From Anas platyrhynchos (lineage: Eukaryota > Chordata > Aves > Anseriformes > Anatidae): a stretch of DNA of 64,000 bases. The notes beneath the pieces were generated by a model. It did no database searches, was not told the origin of the DNA, and saw only the letters and a list, made by a program, of their open reading frames with translations. Made by a program: the position numbers and the translations under genes. Below, one piece after another: positions 12,001-21,679 of this stretch (its first letter is position 1; every line of letters starts with the position of its first letter). Where the stretch lies: assembly GCF_047663525.1 (NCBI RefSeq), contig NC_092599.1, positions 25,229,501 to 25,293,500 on the forward strand, given 5' to 3'.

Positions 12001-14834
12001 GCTGAGGTCCTATTGCTGAGGTCACAATGCTGAGGTACTATTGCTGAGGTCACAATGCTGAGGTCACGATGCTGAGGTCCTATGGCTGAGCTCCTATTGC
12101 TGAGGTAACAATGTTGAGGTCCTATTTCTGAGGTCCTATTGCTGAGGTCGTCAGGCTGAGGTCTTTTTGCTGAGGTCACAATACTGAGGTCACAATGATG
12201 AGGTCCTATTGCTGAGGTCCTATTGCTGAGGTCCTATTGCTGAGGTCCTATTTCTGAGGTCCTATTTCTGAGGTCCTATTTCTGAGGTCCTATTGCTGAG
12301 GTCCTATTGTTGAGGTCCTATTGCTGAGGTCCTATTGCTGAGGTCACAATGCTGAGGTCCTATTGCTGAGGTCCTATTGCTGAGGTCCTATTGCGGAGGT
12401 CCTATTGCGGAGGTCACAATGCTGAGGTCCTATTGCTGAGGTCCTATTGCTGAGGTCACAATGCTGAGGTCACAATGCTGAGGTCCTAATGCTGAGGTCC
12501 TATTGCTGATGTCCTATTGCTGAGGTCCTATTGCTGATGTCACAATGCTGAGGTCCTATTGCTGAGGTCACAATGCTGAGGTCCTATTGCTGAGGTCACA
12601 ATGCTGAGGTCACAATGCTGAGGTCCTATTGCTGAGGTCCTATTGCTGAGGTCCTATTGCTGAGGTCACAAGGCTGAGGTCCTATTGCTGAGGTCCTATT
12701 TCTGAGGTCAGAGTGCTGAGGTCCTATTGCTGTGGTCCTGTTTCTGAGGTTTTATTTCTGAGGTCCTATTTCTGAGGTCACAAGGGTGAGGTCACAATGC
12801 TGAGGTCCTATTGCTGAGGTCCTATTTCTGAGGTCACAATTCTGAGGTCCTATTGCTGAGGTCCTATTGCTGATGTCCTATAGTTGAGGTCACAATGATG
12901 AGGTCACAATGCTGAGGTCCTATTGCTGAGGTCCTATTGCTGAGGTCACAAGGCTGAGGTTACAATGCTGAGGTCCTATAGCAGAGGTCACAATGCTGAG
13001 GTCCTATTGCTGAGGTCCTATTGCTGAGGTCACAATGCTGAGGTCCTATTGCTGAGGTCACAATGCTGTGGTCACAATGCTGAGGTCCTATTGCTGAGGT
13101 CACAATGCAGATGTCTTATTGCTGAGGTCCTATTGCTGAGGTCCTATTGCTGAGGTCACAATGCTGAGGTCCTATATGCTGAGGTCCTATTCCTGAGGTC
13201 CTATTGCTGAGGTCACAATGCTGAGGTCCTATTGCTGAGGTCACAATGATGAGGTTCTATTGCTGAGGTCACAATGCAGAGGTCCTATTGCTGAGGTCCT
13301 ATTGCTGAGGTCAGAATGATGAGTTCACAATGATGAGTTCACAATGATGAGGTCCTATTGCTGAGGTCCTATTGAGAGGTCCTATTGCTGAGGTCACAAT
13401 GCTGACATCCTATTGCTGAGGTCCTATTGCTGAGGTCACAATGCTGAAATCCTATTGCTGAGGTCCTATTGCTGAGGTCCTATTGCTGAGGTCACAAGGC
13501 TCAGTTCACAATGATGAGGTCCTATTGCTGAGGTCCTATTGAGAGGTCCTATTGCTGAGGTCACAATGCTGACGTCCTATTGCTGAGGTCCTATTGCTGA
13601 GGTCACAATGCTTAGGTCCTATTGCTGAGGTCTTATTGCTGAGGTCCTATTGCTGAGGTCCTATTTCTGAGGTCACAATGCTGAGGTCCTATTGTTGAGG
13701 TCCTATTGCTGAGGTCCTATTACTGAGGTCAAAATGCTTAGGTCCTATTGCTGAGGTCACAATGCTGAGGTCCTATTGCTGAGGTCACAATGCTGAGGTC
13801 CTATTGCTGAGGTCCTATTGCTGAGGTCCTATTGCTGAGGTCACAATGCTGAGGTCACAATGCTGAGGTCCTATTGCTGAGGTCCTATTGCTGAGGTCAC
13901 AAGGCAGAGGTCCTATTGCTGAGGTCCTATTTCTGAGGTCACAGTGCTGAGGTCCTATTGCTGTGGTCCTGTTTCTGAGGTTTTATTGCTGAGGTCCTAT
14001 TGCTGAGGTCACAAGGCTGAGGTCACAATGCAGAGGTCCTATTGCTGCGGTCCTATTGCTGATGTCCTATAGTTGAGGTCACAATGCTGAGGTCACAATG
14101 CTGAGGTCCTATTGCTGAGGTCCTATTGCTGAGGTCCTATTGCTGAGGTCACAAGGCTCAGGTTACAATGCTGAGGTCCTATTGCGGAGGTCACAGTGCT
14201 GAGGTCCTATTGCTAAGGTCCTGTTTCTGAGGTCACAATGCTGAGGTCACAATGCTGAGGTCCTATTGCTGAGGTCCTATTTCTGAGGTCACAATGCTGA
14301 GGTCCTATTGCTGAGGTCCTATTGCTGATGTCCTATATTTGAGGTCACAATGCTGAGGTCACAATGCTGAGGTCCTATTGCTGAGGTCCTATTGCTGAGG
14401 TCACAATGCTGAGGTTACAATGCTGAGGTCCTATTGTTGAGGTCACAATGCTGAGGTCCTATTGCTAAGGTCTTACTGTTGAGGTCACAATGCTGAGGCC
14501 CTATTGCTTAGGTCCTATTGCTGAGGTCACAATGCTGAGGTCCTATTACTGAGGTCCTACTGCTGAGGTCACAATGCTGAGGTCCTATTGCTTAGGTCCT
14601 ATTGCTGAGGTCACAATGCTGAGGTCACAGTGCTGAGGCCCTATTGATGAGGTCCTATTGCTGAGTTCACAATGCTGAGGTCCTATTGCTGACGTCCTAT
14701 TGTTGAGGTCCTATTGCTGAGGTCCCAATGCTGAGGTCCTATTGCTGAGGTCCTATTGCTGAGGTCCTATTGCTGAGGTCACATTGCTGAGGTCCTATTT
14801 CTGAGGTCCTATTGCTGAGGTCCTATTGCTAAGG
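1..14834. repeat. 14-bp minisatellite/satellite array, two monomer types
   Basis: The stretch is built of a 14-bp unit, CTGAGGTCCTATTG or CTGAGGTCACAATG, with scattered point variants (ctta, ctaa, gtaa, cata) and rare one-base slips such as the 13-mer near 3053. About 1,060 units fit. The array runs off the left edge of the window and stops at 14834, where an LTR begins. No gene is visible in it. Minus-strand open frames of 60-93 codons occur only because three 14-bp units (42 nt) make 14 codons without a stop; they show just the repeat and are not genes. The second type carries AGGTCA, the nuclear-receptor half-site, once per 14 bp. The family name is unknown to me. Confidence 0.97.
1008..12190. 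repeat. Higher-order repeat structure inside the 14-bp array
   Basis: Variant units recur in the same order far apart, so the array grew by copying blocks of kilobase size. One signature (the block at 1008-1289) recurs at 6663, 7671 and 11898. A second (3765-4004) recurs at 5151 and 10344. Offsets are close to multiples of 14: 1008 bp is 72 units and 1386 bp is 99 units; others are one base short because of 13-mers. The simplest reading is a block of about 4.2 kb (7671 to 11898), with one extra 1,386-bp and one extra 1,008-bp duplication in the left half. From about 12190 to 14834 I see no long-range copy, as expected at an array edge. Confidence 0.85.
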
Positions 14835-15429
14835 TGTCCTGGTTTCAGTTAGAACAGAATTAATTTTTTTCATAGTAGCTGGTGAAATGCTGTGTTTTGG
14901 CTTAGGATGAGAAGAGTGCTGATCACACCCCAATGCTTTAATTGTTGCAGAGCAGTGCTTATACTAAGCCAAGGACATTTCAGCCTTTTGCTCTGTCCTG
15001 CCAATGGGCAGGCTGGGGGTGCAGTAAGAGGTGGGAGGGGACAGACCCAGGACAGGTGACCCAAACTAGCCAAAGGGGTATTCCATACCATCTGACGTCA
15101 TGCTAAACAATATATAGGGGTGGCTAGCCGGGGGGAGGGGGCCGGACTGCTCGGGGTTAGGCTGGGCATCGGTCAGCGAGTGGTAAGCAATTGCATTGTG
15201 CATCACTTGTTTGTACATACTATTATTACTTTCGTATTATCGCTATTGTATCATTATTATTATTATTATTATTATTATCATTATTATGATTTTTCTGTCT
15301 TATTAAACTGTCTTTATCTCAACTCACGGGCTTCACTTTCCATTTCTCTCCCCCGTCCCAGAGAGGGAGGGGGGAGGGTGAGCGAACGGCTGCGTGGTGT
15401 TTAACTGCCGGCCGGGTTAAACCACGACA
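14835..15429 (+). repeat. ERV A 5' LTR
   Basis: The 595-bp LTR starts TGTCCTGG and ends ACGACA, directly after the satellite and before a primer binding site. It holds a perfect CRE palindrome TGACGTCA (15093-15100), a TATA-like AATATATA just downstream (about 15108), an ATTAAA poly(A) signal variant (about 15302), a TTA microsatellite, and a purine-rich segment near its end. It is closely similar to the inverted LTR at 20007-20582 but carries about 30 bp more in U3. LTRs of this type are common in bird genomes. Confidence 0.93.
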
Positions 15430-15436
15430 GTCTTTC

Positions 15437-15454
15437 TGGCGCCCAACGTGGGGC
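15437..15454 (+). other. ERV A primer binding site (tRNA-Lys type)
   Basis: TGGCGCCCAACGTGGGGC lies 7 bases after the LTR end. It is the 18-nt complement of the 3' end of the Lys-1,2 tRNA used by spumaviruses and several betaretroviruses. This fixes the element's orientation (+) and the LTR boundary. Confidence 0.93.
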
Positions 15455-15545
15455 CCGAAAGGTTGAGATAATGGCAGATCTGACCAGAGTGTGTTAAACT
15501 AAAACTGGTGTAAGGATTAGACCTGCTTAATAGTCACTTGTCATA

Positions 15546-17804
15546 ATGCTGATTGCTTTAATCTCAACTCTGCTGCGCCTGTTTTCCAAATTGAGTATTA
15601 TAGTACATTATTTTCCGTATTTGCTCTCTGTCGTGTTGTTTATCCTCTCCGGGCCCTGGTTTCAGATCATTATGGTACTGTGTGTTGTAGCAATGGCTTA
15701 TGAGACGATAAGATATCTGGTCATGACTCTAACTCTTTATTTGTATTCAGTAACATCGTCGACTCTGTACTTTGGAAACTGTATCTTGGAAACTATTAGC
15801 AATTATTCCTATTGTTTTTTTCCATTAGGGAGTCAATCTGTGGAGGGGAAAGGGGAGGATATTTTTCCTTACTTGCTTACTCTCCCTTTCTCCTTCACCA
15901 CCCCTGTATCCTCCTGGATCACTCTGCCTTCCTCCTTCACCACCCTCTTATCCCCTGAGCTTGTCACAATAGCTCTCCAAGATACTGAATATTCTTGGGA
16001 TACTCAGACCACCATAGTCTTGTTGTTCTGCCTCCTGAATGCACTTCAGGTTCTGCTTAAAGTTAAACAATTACTTAGGAAGCTCATCCGGAGATCTGCC
16101 CGGAGGCAGTATAGTTGTGGGTGGCAGGGAGTATGGGTGGATATGGGCAGGCATCTAGAGCAGTTGGCACCCCCAGTGTGTTGGAAATTCACCCCTGAAC
16201 AATGGCAAAATCCTCAAAAACTGGCAGAATGCTTGAAAAAAAGGTGTCATGATTCTGGCAGTTCCAAAGTAACACAAATCATTGTAACGTGCTGGGGCCT
16301 GGCTCATGCCTATCGAGCTGCCATTGATACTGCTATCAACTTAGTGACAGACCCTGCGGCCACTCCAAGCCCTGTGACAGATCCAACGGCCACTGTGACC
16401 CCTACGGTGGACTCTGCAGCTGCTCCAGTCCCAGTTCCTGCAGCCGCTCCAGTCCCAGTTCCTGCAGCCGCTCCAGTCCCAGCTCCTGCAGCCGCTCCAG
16501 CTCCAGCTCCTGCACCCGCTCCAGTTCCAGCTCCGGCTGCTACTCCAGTCCCAGTTCCCGCAACTGCTCCAGCTCCAGCTCCTGAAGCTGCTACAGCTCC
16601 GGTTCCTGCAACTGCTCCAGCTCCTGCAGCCGCTCCAGCTCCTGTGGCTGTGTCAGAGAAACGAGCTGTAGCAGTGCAAGTTGACCCTGCAGAGGGTATT
16701 CCAACCTCTGTGGCAGACCCTGTAACAAAGTCAGAGAAACGAGCAGTAGCAGTGCAAGCTGCCCCTGTAGAGAAGGTGAAAAAATGGTATAGAGAGTCAG
16801 GTCGTTTAGAACGCAGAGAGTCTTCTGCCAATCCAGGTGAGGCTTCTGCCAAAACTAGGTATAGAGATGACGAGGATGACGACGATGCTGGGCCATCAAG
16901 GATTCAGGAGGAGGAAGATGAGGATGCCGAAAAAGCAACAGTAACTACCCGAAGCCTAAACGAGCGCGAGCTACGAGATGTGCGAAAAGATTTTGGTCGC
17001 TGTATAGGTGAGCAGCTTGTCACCTGGCTGCTCCAGTGCTGGGACTCTGGAGCCAATTGTGTGGAATTAGACGGCAGGGAAGCCAAGCGGCTGGGATCCC
17101 TTGCTCGAGACGCCGGCATTGACAAAGCAATTGCAGATGGAGCACAATCCACCAGCCTCTGGAGGCGTCTCCTCTCAGCTGTGAGGGAAAGGTATCCCTT
17201 CAAGGAAGAACTTTTATGTCTACCAGGCAAGTGGACCACTATGGAGAAGGGAATCCAGTACCTGAGGGAATTAGCCGTACGGGAAGTGATTTATGAGGAT
17301 CCAGACCTCAGACAAACATCCAAAGATCCAGATGAAGTCAAGTGTACACGACCCATGTGGCGGAAGTTTGTACGGAGTGCACCATCATCATATGCCAGCT
17401 CATTGGCAAAAATGGCCTGGAAAGAGGATGAGGAACCCACAGTGGATGAAGTGGCTAAACAACTCCGGCAGTACGAAGAAAGTCTCTCCTCTTCCTTACA
17501 GGCCTGCGTCTCAGCTGTGGAGAAACTTTCTGAAAAGGTTCACCAACTTGAAGAGAATCTATCTTCCTCCCCACCTGAACCAACCGGTGTCCAACGACCG
17601 AAAGAGAACACCTGGGAGAAAACACTTTCTGAAAAGGTTCACCAACTTGAAGAGAGATTATTCTCCTCTGTACCTGTACAGAGCAGTGTCTCAGCTATCA
17701 GGGGTAGGCGTTCATCTACACAAGGAAGACGATATGGTGGGTACTCACCCCGTGCCACCCTGTGGTTTTACTTACGAGACCATGGAGAGGACATGAGAAA
17801 ATGA
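15546..17804 (+). CDS. ERV A Gag polyprotein (752 codons, ends at an in-frame TGA)
   Basis: The frame is open for 752 codons from the first ATG after the leader. Residues 1-70 are strongly hydrophobic and a further hydrophobic segment lies at about 155-173. About 290-365 is an Ala-Pro-Val repeat; about 440-463 is acidic. About 465-640 is a predicted capsid-like helical part (Trp-rich, with CTRPMWRKF and SAPSSYASSLAKMAW). After about 640 come two coiled-coil blocks sharing LSEKVHQLEE. No CCHC zinc knuckle is seen. The TGA at 17802 probably interrupts the original frame: the same frame stays open for 50 more codons to TAG at 17955 and then enters protease. Gag-pol therefore lies in one frame. 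The class is inferred from gag style plus RT. Confidence 0.85.
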   Translation: MLIALISTLLRLFSKLSIIVHYFPYLLSVVLFILSGPWFQIIMVLCVVAMAYETIRYLVMTLTLYLYSVTSSTLYFGNCILETISNYSYCFFPLGSQSVEGKGEDIFPYLLTLPFSFTTPVSSWITLPSSFTTLLSPELVTIALQDTEYSWDTQTTIVLLFCLLNALQVLLKVKQLLRKLIRRSARRQYSCGWQGVWVDMGRHLEQLAPPVCWKFTPEQWQNPQKLAECLKKRCHDSGSSKVTQIIVTCWGLAHAYRAAIDTAINLVTDPAATPSPVTDPTATVTPTVDSAAAPVPVPAAAPVPVPAAAPVPAPAAAPAPAPAPAPVPAPAATPVPVPATAPAPAPEAATAPVPATAPAPAAAPAPVAVSEKRAVAVQVDPAEGIPTSVADPVTKSEKRAVAVQAAPVEKVKKWYRESGRLERRESSANPGEASAKTRYRDDEDDDDAGPSRIQEEEDEDAEKATVTTRSLNERELRDVRKDFGRCIGEQLVTWLLQCWDSGANCVELDGREAKRLGSLARDAGIDKAIADGAQSTSLWRRLLSAVRERYPFKEELLCLPGKWTTMEKGIQYLRELAVREVIYEDPDLRQTSKDPDEVKCTRPMWRKFVRSAPSSYASSLAKMAWKEDEEPTVDEVAKQLRQYEESLSSSLQACVSAVEKLSEKVHQLEENLSSSPPEPTGVQRPKENTWEKTLSEKVHQLEERLFSSVPVQSSVSAIRGRRSSTQGRRYGGYSPRATLWFYLRDHGEDMRK
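16410..16660 (+). repeat. In-frame Ala/Pro/Val-coding tandem repeat in gag
   Basis: Units such as gcagccgctccagtcccagt recur with small changes and code for runs of AP, PVP and PAAA. The repeat keeps the frame open on both strands; the opposite-strand frame (16310-16852) is a shadow. Such a linker between hydrophobic N-terminus and capsid is low-complexity and may vary in length between copies. Confidence 0.85.
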
Positions 17805-17954
17805 GATGGAAATTCTACCGCGACCCTAGAGGCACGGGTACGTGAGTTGCAAAAGAAAACAATCAGGAAAAAGGGATTCTCTGAAAAGTTTGCTGCTCCA
17901 ACTTCCAGCAGACAGTCCTTCAAACACAGAAACGAAGAAGATTCTGACCAGGAT

Positions 17955-17957
17955 TAG
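17955..17957 (+). promoter_or_regulatory. In-frame UAG between gag and pro-pol (probable readthrough site)
   Basis: The gag frame ends in GAT TAG GGG GGC and continues open on the other side into protease (DTG motif about 110 nt on). A Gly-Gly-type purine-rich context after UAG resembles the gammaretroviral readthrough context, where about one ribosome in twenty inserts an amino acid. A GC-rich stretch follows at once (gccctgcctccagccaggg) and could form a hairpin. This is inference: ordinary nonsense mutation is the alternative. Confidence 0.5.
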
Positions 17958-19634
17958 GGGGGCCCTGCCTCCAGCCAGGGGGAGGAAAGGGACAATCGAG
18001 TTTATTGGACTGTGTGGATTCGATGGCCTGGCACGTCACACGCACAGAAGTATAAGGCTTTAGTAGACACCGGTGCACAATGTACTATAATGCCATCGAG
18101 CTATAAAGGACCAGAGCCCATCTATATTTGTGGAGTGACAGGGGGATCTCAGCAGTTGACTGTATTGGAGGCTGAAGTGAGTCTGACTGGGAATGAGTGG
18201 GAAAAGCACCGCATTGTGACTGGCCCGGAGGCTCCATGTATCCTTGGCATAGACTATCTTAGAAGAGGATATTGCAAGGACCCAAAAGGGTTCCGGTGGG
18301 CTTTTGGTATAGCTGCCTTAGAGACAGAGGGCATTAAACAATTATCTACCTTGCCTGGTCTCTCAGAGGACCCTTCTGTTGTGGGGTTGCTGAGGGTCGA
18401 AGAACAGCAAATGCCAATCGCTACCACAACTGTGCACCGGCGGCAATATCGCACTAACCGAGACTCCCTGATTCCCATCCATAAGCTAATTCGTCAATTG
18501 GAGAGCCAAGGAGTGATCAGCAAGACCCATTCACCTTTCAATAGTCCCATATGGCCAGTGCGAAAGTCTAATGGCGAGTGGAGACTAACAGTGGACTATC
18601 GTGGCCTGAACGAAGTCACGCCACCACTGAGTGCTGCAGTGCCGGACATGCTGGAACTTCAGTACAAACTTGAGTCGAAGGCAGCCAAGTGGTACGCCAC
18701 AATTGATATCGCTAATGCATTTTTCTCCATCCCTCTAGCAGCAGAGTGCAGGCCACAATTTGCCTTCACTTGGAGGGGAGTCCAATATACTTGGAATCGG
18801 CTGCCCCAGGGGTGGAAACACAGCCCTACCATTTGCCATGGACTGATCCAGTCTGCGCTAGAGCAGGGGGAAGCTCCTGAACACCTGCAGTACATCGATG
18901 ACATTATTGTGTGGGGTGACACAGCAGAGGAAGTTTTCGAGAAAGGGAAGAAAATAGTCCAAATCCTTCTGAAAGCCGGTTTTGCCATAAAACAAAATAA
19001 AGTCAAAGGACCTGCACGAGAGATCCAGTTTTTAGGAATAAAATGGCAAGATGGACGTCGTCAAATCCCAATGGATGTGATCAACAAAATAACAGCTATG
19101 TCTCCACCAACTAACAAAAAAGAAACACAGACTTTTCTAGGTGTTGTGGGGTTTTGGAGAATGCACATCCCAAATTACAGTCTGGTTGTAAACCCGCTCT
19201 ACCAAGTAACCCGTAAGAAGAATGAGTTTGAGTGGGGCCCTGAACAACGACAAGCCTTTGAACAAATCAAGCAGGAAATAGTCCATGCAGTAGCCCTTGG
19301 GCCAGTTCGAACAGGACCAGATGTAAAGAATGTGCTCTACACTGCAGCCGGGGAGAATGGCCCCACCTGGAGCCTCTGGCAGAAAGAACCTGGGGAAACT
19401 CGAGGTCGGCCTCTGGGGTTTTGGAGTCGGGGATACAGAGGATCTGAGGCCCGCTATACTCCAACTGAAAAGGAGATATTGGCAGCATATGAAGGAGTTC
19501 GATCTGCTTCGGAGGTGGTCGGTACTGAAGCGCAGCTCCTCCTAGCACCCCGATTGCCAGTACTAGGCTGGATGTTCAAGGGAAGGGTCCCCTCTGGCTC
19601 GGGAGTCACTGGAGGAAATCTTTGCTTTTCGTGA
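17958..19634 (+). pseudogene. ERV A protease-reverse transcriptase, 3'-truncated pol
   Basis: The frame is open for 559 codons after the UAG. Protease shows LVDTGA (18060-18077), the aspartyl active site. RT follows: the fingers (WPVRKSNGEWRLTVDYRGL), ATIDIANAFFSI with the first catalytic Asp, LPQGWKHSP, then the catalytic YIDD box at 18891-18902, with FLGIKW and the connection domain after it. The match to retroviral pol breaks near 19590, at VLGWMFKGRVPS; RNase H, most of the connection region and integrase are absent. The RT resembles class III/ERV-L-like avian elements rather than alpha- or gammaretroviruses, by my reading of the motifs. The element cannot be autonomous. Confidence 0.88.
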
Positions 19635-20006
19635 TGTGAAATTGCCTTCATGCAGACCAGGTCAAGCGCCTTGACGCTGGTCAGCATCTCTGTGGAACTG
19701 GCACCGTGTTGTCCCCAGTGGTTGCAGCACCAGGAGGGTAGCCCGCCCGGCAGGACAGCAGTTGACCATATTCATTGCTAACCTTACAACCAGACCACAC
19801 TCAGCTTGGCTCACTACATGTTTTGATACCTTGGTGGGAACTGAGCTCAGGATTTGCCGCTGCTGGAGGCAGGAAGGCTTTAGGCTCAGCTCCTTCCCCC
19901 TACAGCTACATCCATTGGGCTTTCTGAAGCGCTCCCTACTGTTATTCTAAGCAGGAGCTTCAAAAGGAATCTCTCTTCCTCGTGCATGATTGATCCCATG
20001 CAGTAA
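19635..20006. other. Unidentified segment between truncated pol and inverted LTR
   Basis: About 370 bp of balanced composition with no recognisable coding similarity. It includes a 62-codon open frame (19762-19950, +) rich in Ala and Leu with no motif I know. It may be rearranged ERV A 3' sequence or host DNA trapped by the rearrangement. No primer site or polypurine tract abuts the LTR that follows. Confidence 0.4.
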
Positions 20007-20140
20007 TGTCGTGGTTTAACCCGGCCGGCAGCTAAACACCACGCAGCCGTTCGCTCCCCCTCCCCCTCCCTCTCTGAGACGGGGGAGAGAAATGGAAAGT
20101 GAAGCCCGTGAGTTGAGATAAAGACAGTTTAATAAGACAA

Positions 20141-20189
<49 letters not shown>

Positions 20190-20582
20190 GTAATAATACA
20201 ATGATGATAATAGTACCACTACTAATAATATGTACAAACAAGTGATGCACAATGCAATTGCTCACCACCCGCTGACCAATGCCCAGCCTAACCCCGAGCA
20301 GTCAGGCCCCCTCCCCCGGCTAGCCGCCCCTATATATTGTTTAGCATGACGTCAGATGGTATGGAATACCCCTTTGGCTAGTTTGGGTCACCTGTCCTGG
20401 GTCTGTCCCTTCCCAGCTCTTACTGCACCCCCAGCCTGCCTGTTGGCAGGACAGAGCAAGAAGCTGAGATGTCCTTGGCTTGGTATAAGCACTGCTCTGC
20501 AACAATTAAAACATCGGGGTGTTATCAGCACTCTTCTCATCCTAAGAAAAAAATTAACTCTATTCTAACTGAAACCAGGACA
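20007..20582 (-). repeat. ERV A-type LTR in inverted orientation
   Basis: The 576-bp LTR reads TGTCGTGG...CCAGGACA on the + strand, which is the reverse complement of the LTR at 14835-15429. It has the same CRE (20347-20354), TATA-like region and a (TAA)n tract at about 20142-20188. It lacks about 30 bp of U3 found in the first LTR. Neither side shows a primer site or polypurine tract, so it behaves as a solo LTR or one side of an inversion, not as the normal 3' LTR of ERV A. It interrupts ERV B inside protease. Confidence 0.92.
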
Positions 20583-20952
20583 AGGTGTAACCGAAAAGGC
20601 TTATTTTTGTGAACCTTTGAAGTACAAGTTAGGGAAACAATGGGGCATACACAGAGTTTTATATACGCCTAACTCTTCATGGGCACTCTTAGGTAGAGAT
20701 TTATTAGAGCAATTAGGAGCAGAAATTGTCGTTGAAAAAGGGAAAATGAAATTAAGAATAGGAGAAGAACAACTAACAAATGTGTTAAGCTTGGCACTCA
20801 TACAAACTGACCCTAAAAGTGAAATACCTTTAGAGATCACAGATCAATATGTCCAGGAGTTTGGGCTACTGAAGTCCCTGGAAGAGCAAAAAAATGTGAC
20901 CTTAATAATTATTAAATTAAAGCCAGGAGAGAAACCCGTTAAGGTTAAGTAA
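20583..20952 (+). pseudogene. ERV B protease C-terminal part and start of RT
   Basis: The right flank of the inverted LTR opens directly into a gammaretrovirus-like pro-pol frame. Near its start is LGRDLLEQLGAEI, typical of the protease C-terminal helix (GRDLL), followed by the linker into RT. The active-site DTG is lost to the left. The frame ends at TAA 20950-20952, where one base makes a stop between a Lys codon and a Tyr-Pro; the same frame reopens at once. All 5' parts of the element (LTR, leader, gag) are missing. Confidence 0.85.
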
Positions 20953-20958
20953 TATCCT

Positions 20959-21579
20959 TTGAGGATAGAAGATAGGAAAGGAATTAAAGAGATAATTGAT
21001 AAATGTTTACAGTATGGATTATTGATTGAATGTGAATCAGAATACAATACACCCATATTGCCAATTAAAAAGGCAGATGAAAAAAGCTATAGGTTAGTTC
21101 AGGATTTGAGGGCCATAAGTAAAATCACTGAGGATATACATCCAGTAGTGGCAAACCCTTATACTTTGCCGACTAAATTAAAGAATAGTCAAGTCTGGTT
21201 TACCGTACTGGATTTAAAAGACGCCTTCTTCTGCCTAGGCTTAGCCACAGAAAGCCAAAACCTATTTGCCTTTGAATGGGAAAATCCCAATTCAGGCAGA
21301 AAGACGCAGCTTAGGTGGACATTACTACCTCAAGGATTCAAGAATAGCCCCACTATTTTTGGAAACCAATTAGCAAGGGAACTCGAAACATGGATGCCTC
21401 CGGACACTGAAGGTGCTTTGTTACAATATGTAGATGATCTCTTAATAGCTACCGAGACTAAAGGGAGCTGTATTCAATGGACTATAAGTTTTCTTAATTT
21501 TCTGGGTTTAAAATGGATATCAAGTCTCTTGACAGAAAGTCCAGCTGGCTCAACAAAGTGTGACCTATCTGGGATTTGA
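20959..21579 (+). pseudogene. ERV B reverse transcriptase fingers/palm
   Basis: The frame holds the RT core: YNTPILPIKK, YRLVQDLRAI, FTVLDLKDAFF (first catalytic Asp), LPQGFKNSPTIF and the YVDD box at 21428-21439. This is class I (gammaretrovirus-like) sequence. After about 21470 the frame loses the family pattern and stops at 21577; the thumb/connection resumes in another frame at 21680, so at least one frameshift lies between. Confidence 0.88.
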
Positions 21580-21679
21580 AATTTCGGGAGGACAATGAGA
21601 ACTAGGAACTGAACATAAGGAAGTCATTTGCCGGACTCCAGAACCTCAAACGGTAAAGGAGCTACAAACCTTTTTAGGA

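Noticed and set aside
1008-12179. Minus-strand frames of 73-93 codons in the satellite with repeated peptide SAIGPQ-type units
   Set aside because: They are read-through of the 14-bp repeat in a stop-free frame; identical peptides reflect block duplication and there are no promoters, splice sites or known domains.
1-14834. CRISPR-like array of regular direct repeats
   Set aside because: There are no unique spacers, the unit is 14 bp, and the context is a vertebrate genome.
15120-15404. Tyr- and Ile-rich frames in LTRs (also 20016-20268 and 52988-53212)
   Set aside because: They are translations of the TTA/TAA microsatellite and flanking LTR sequence.
16310-16852. 180-codon antisense frame over the Ala-Pro repeat
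   Set aside because: Shadow of the low-complexity gag repeat, Gly-Ala rich with no independent support.
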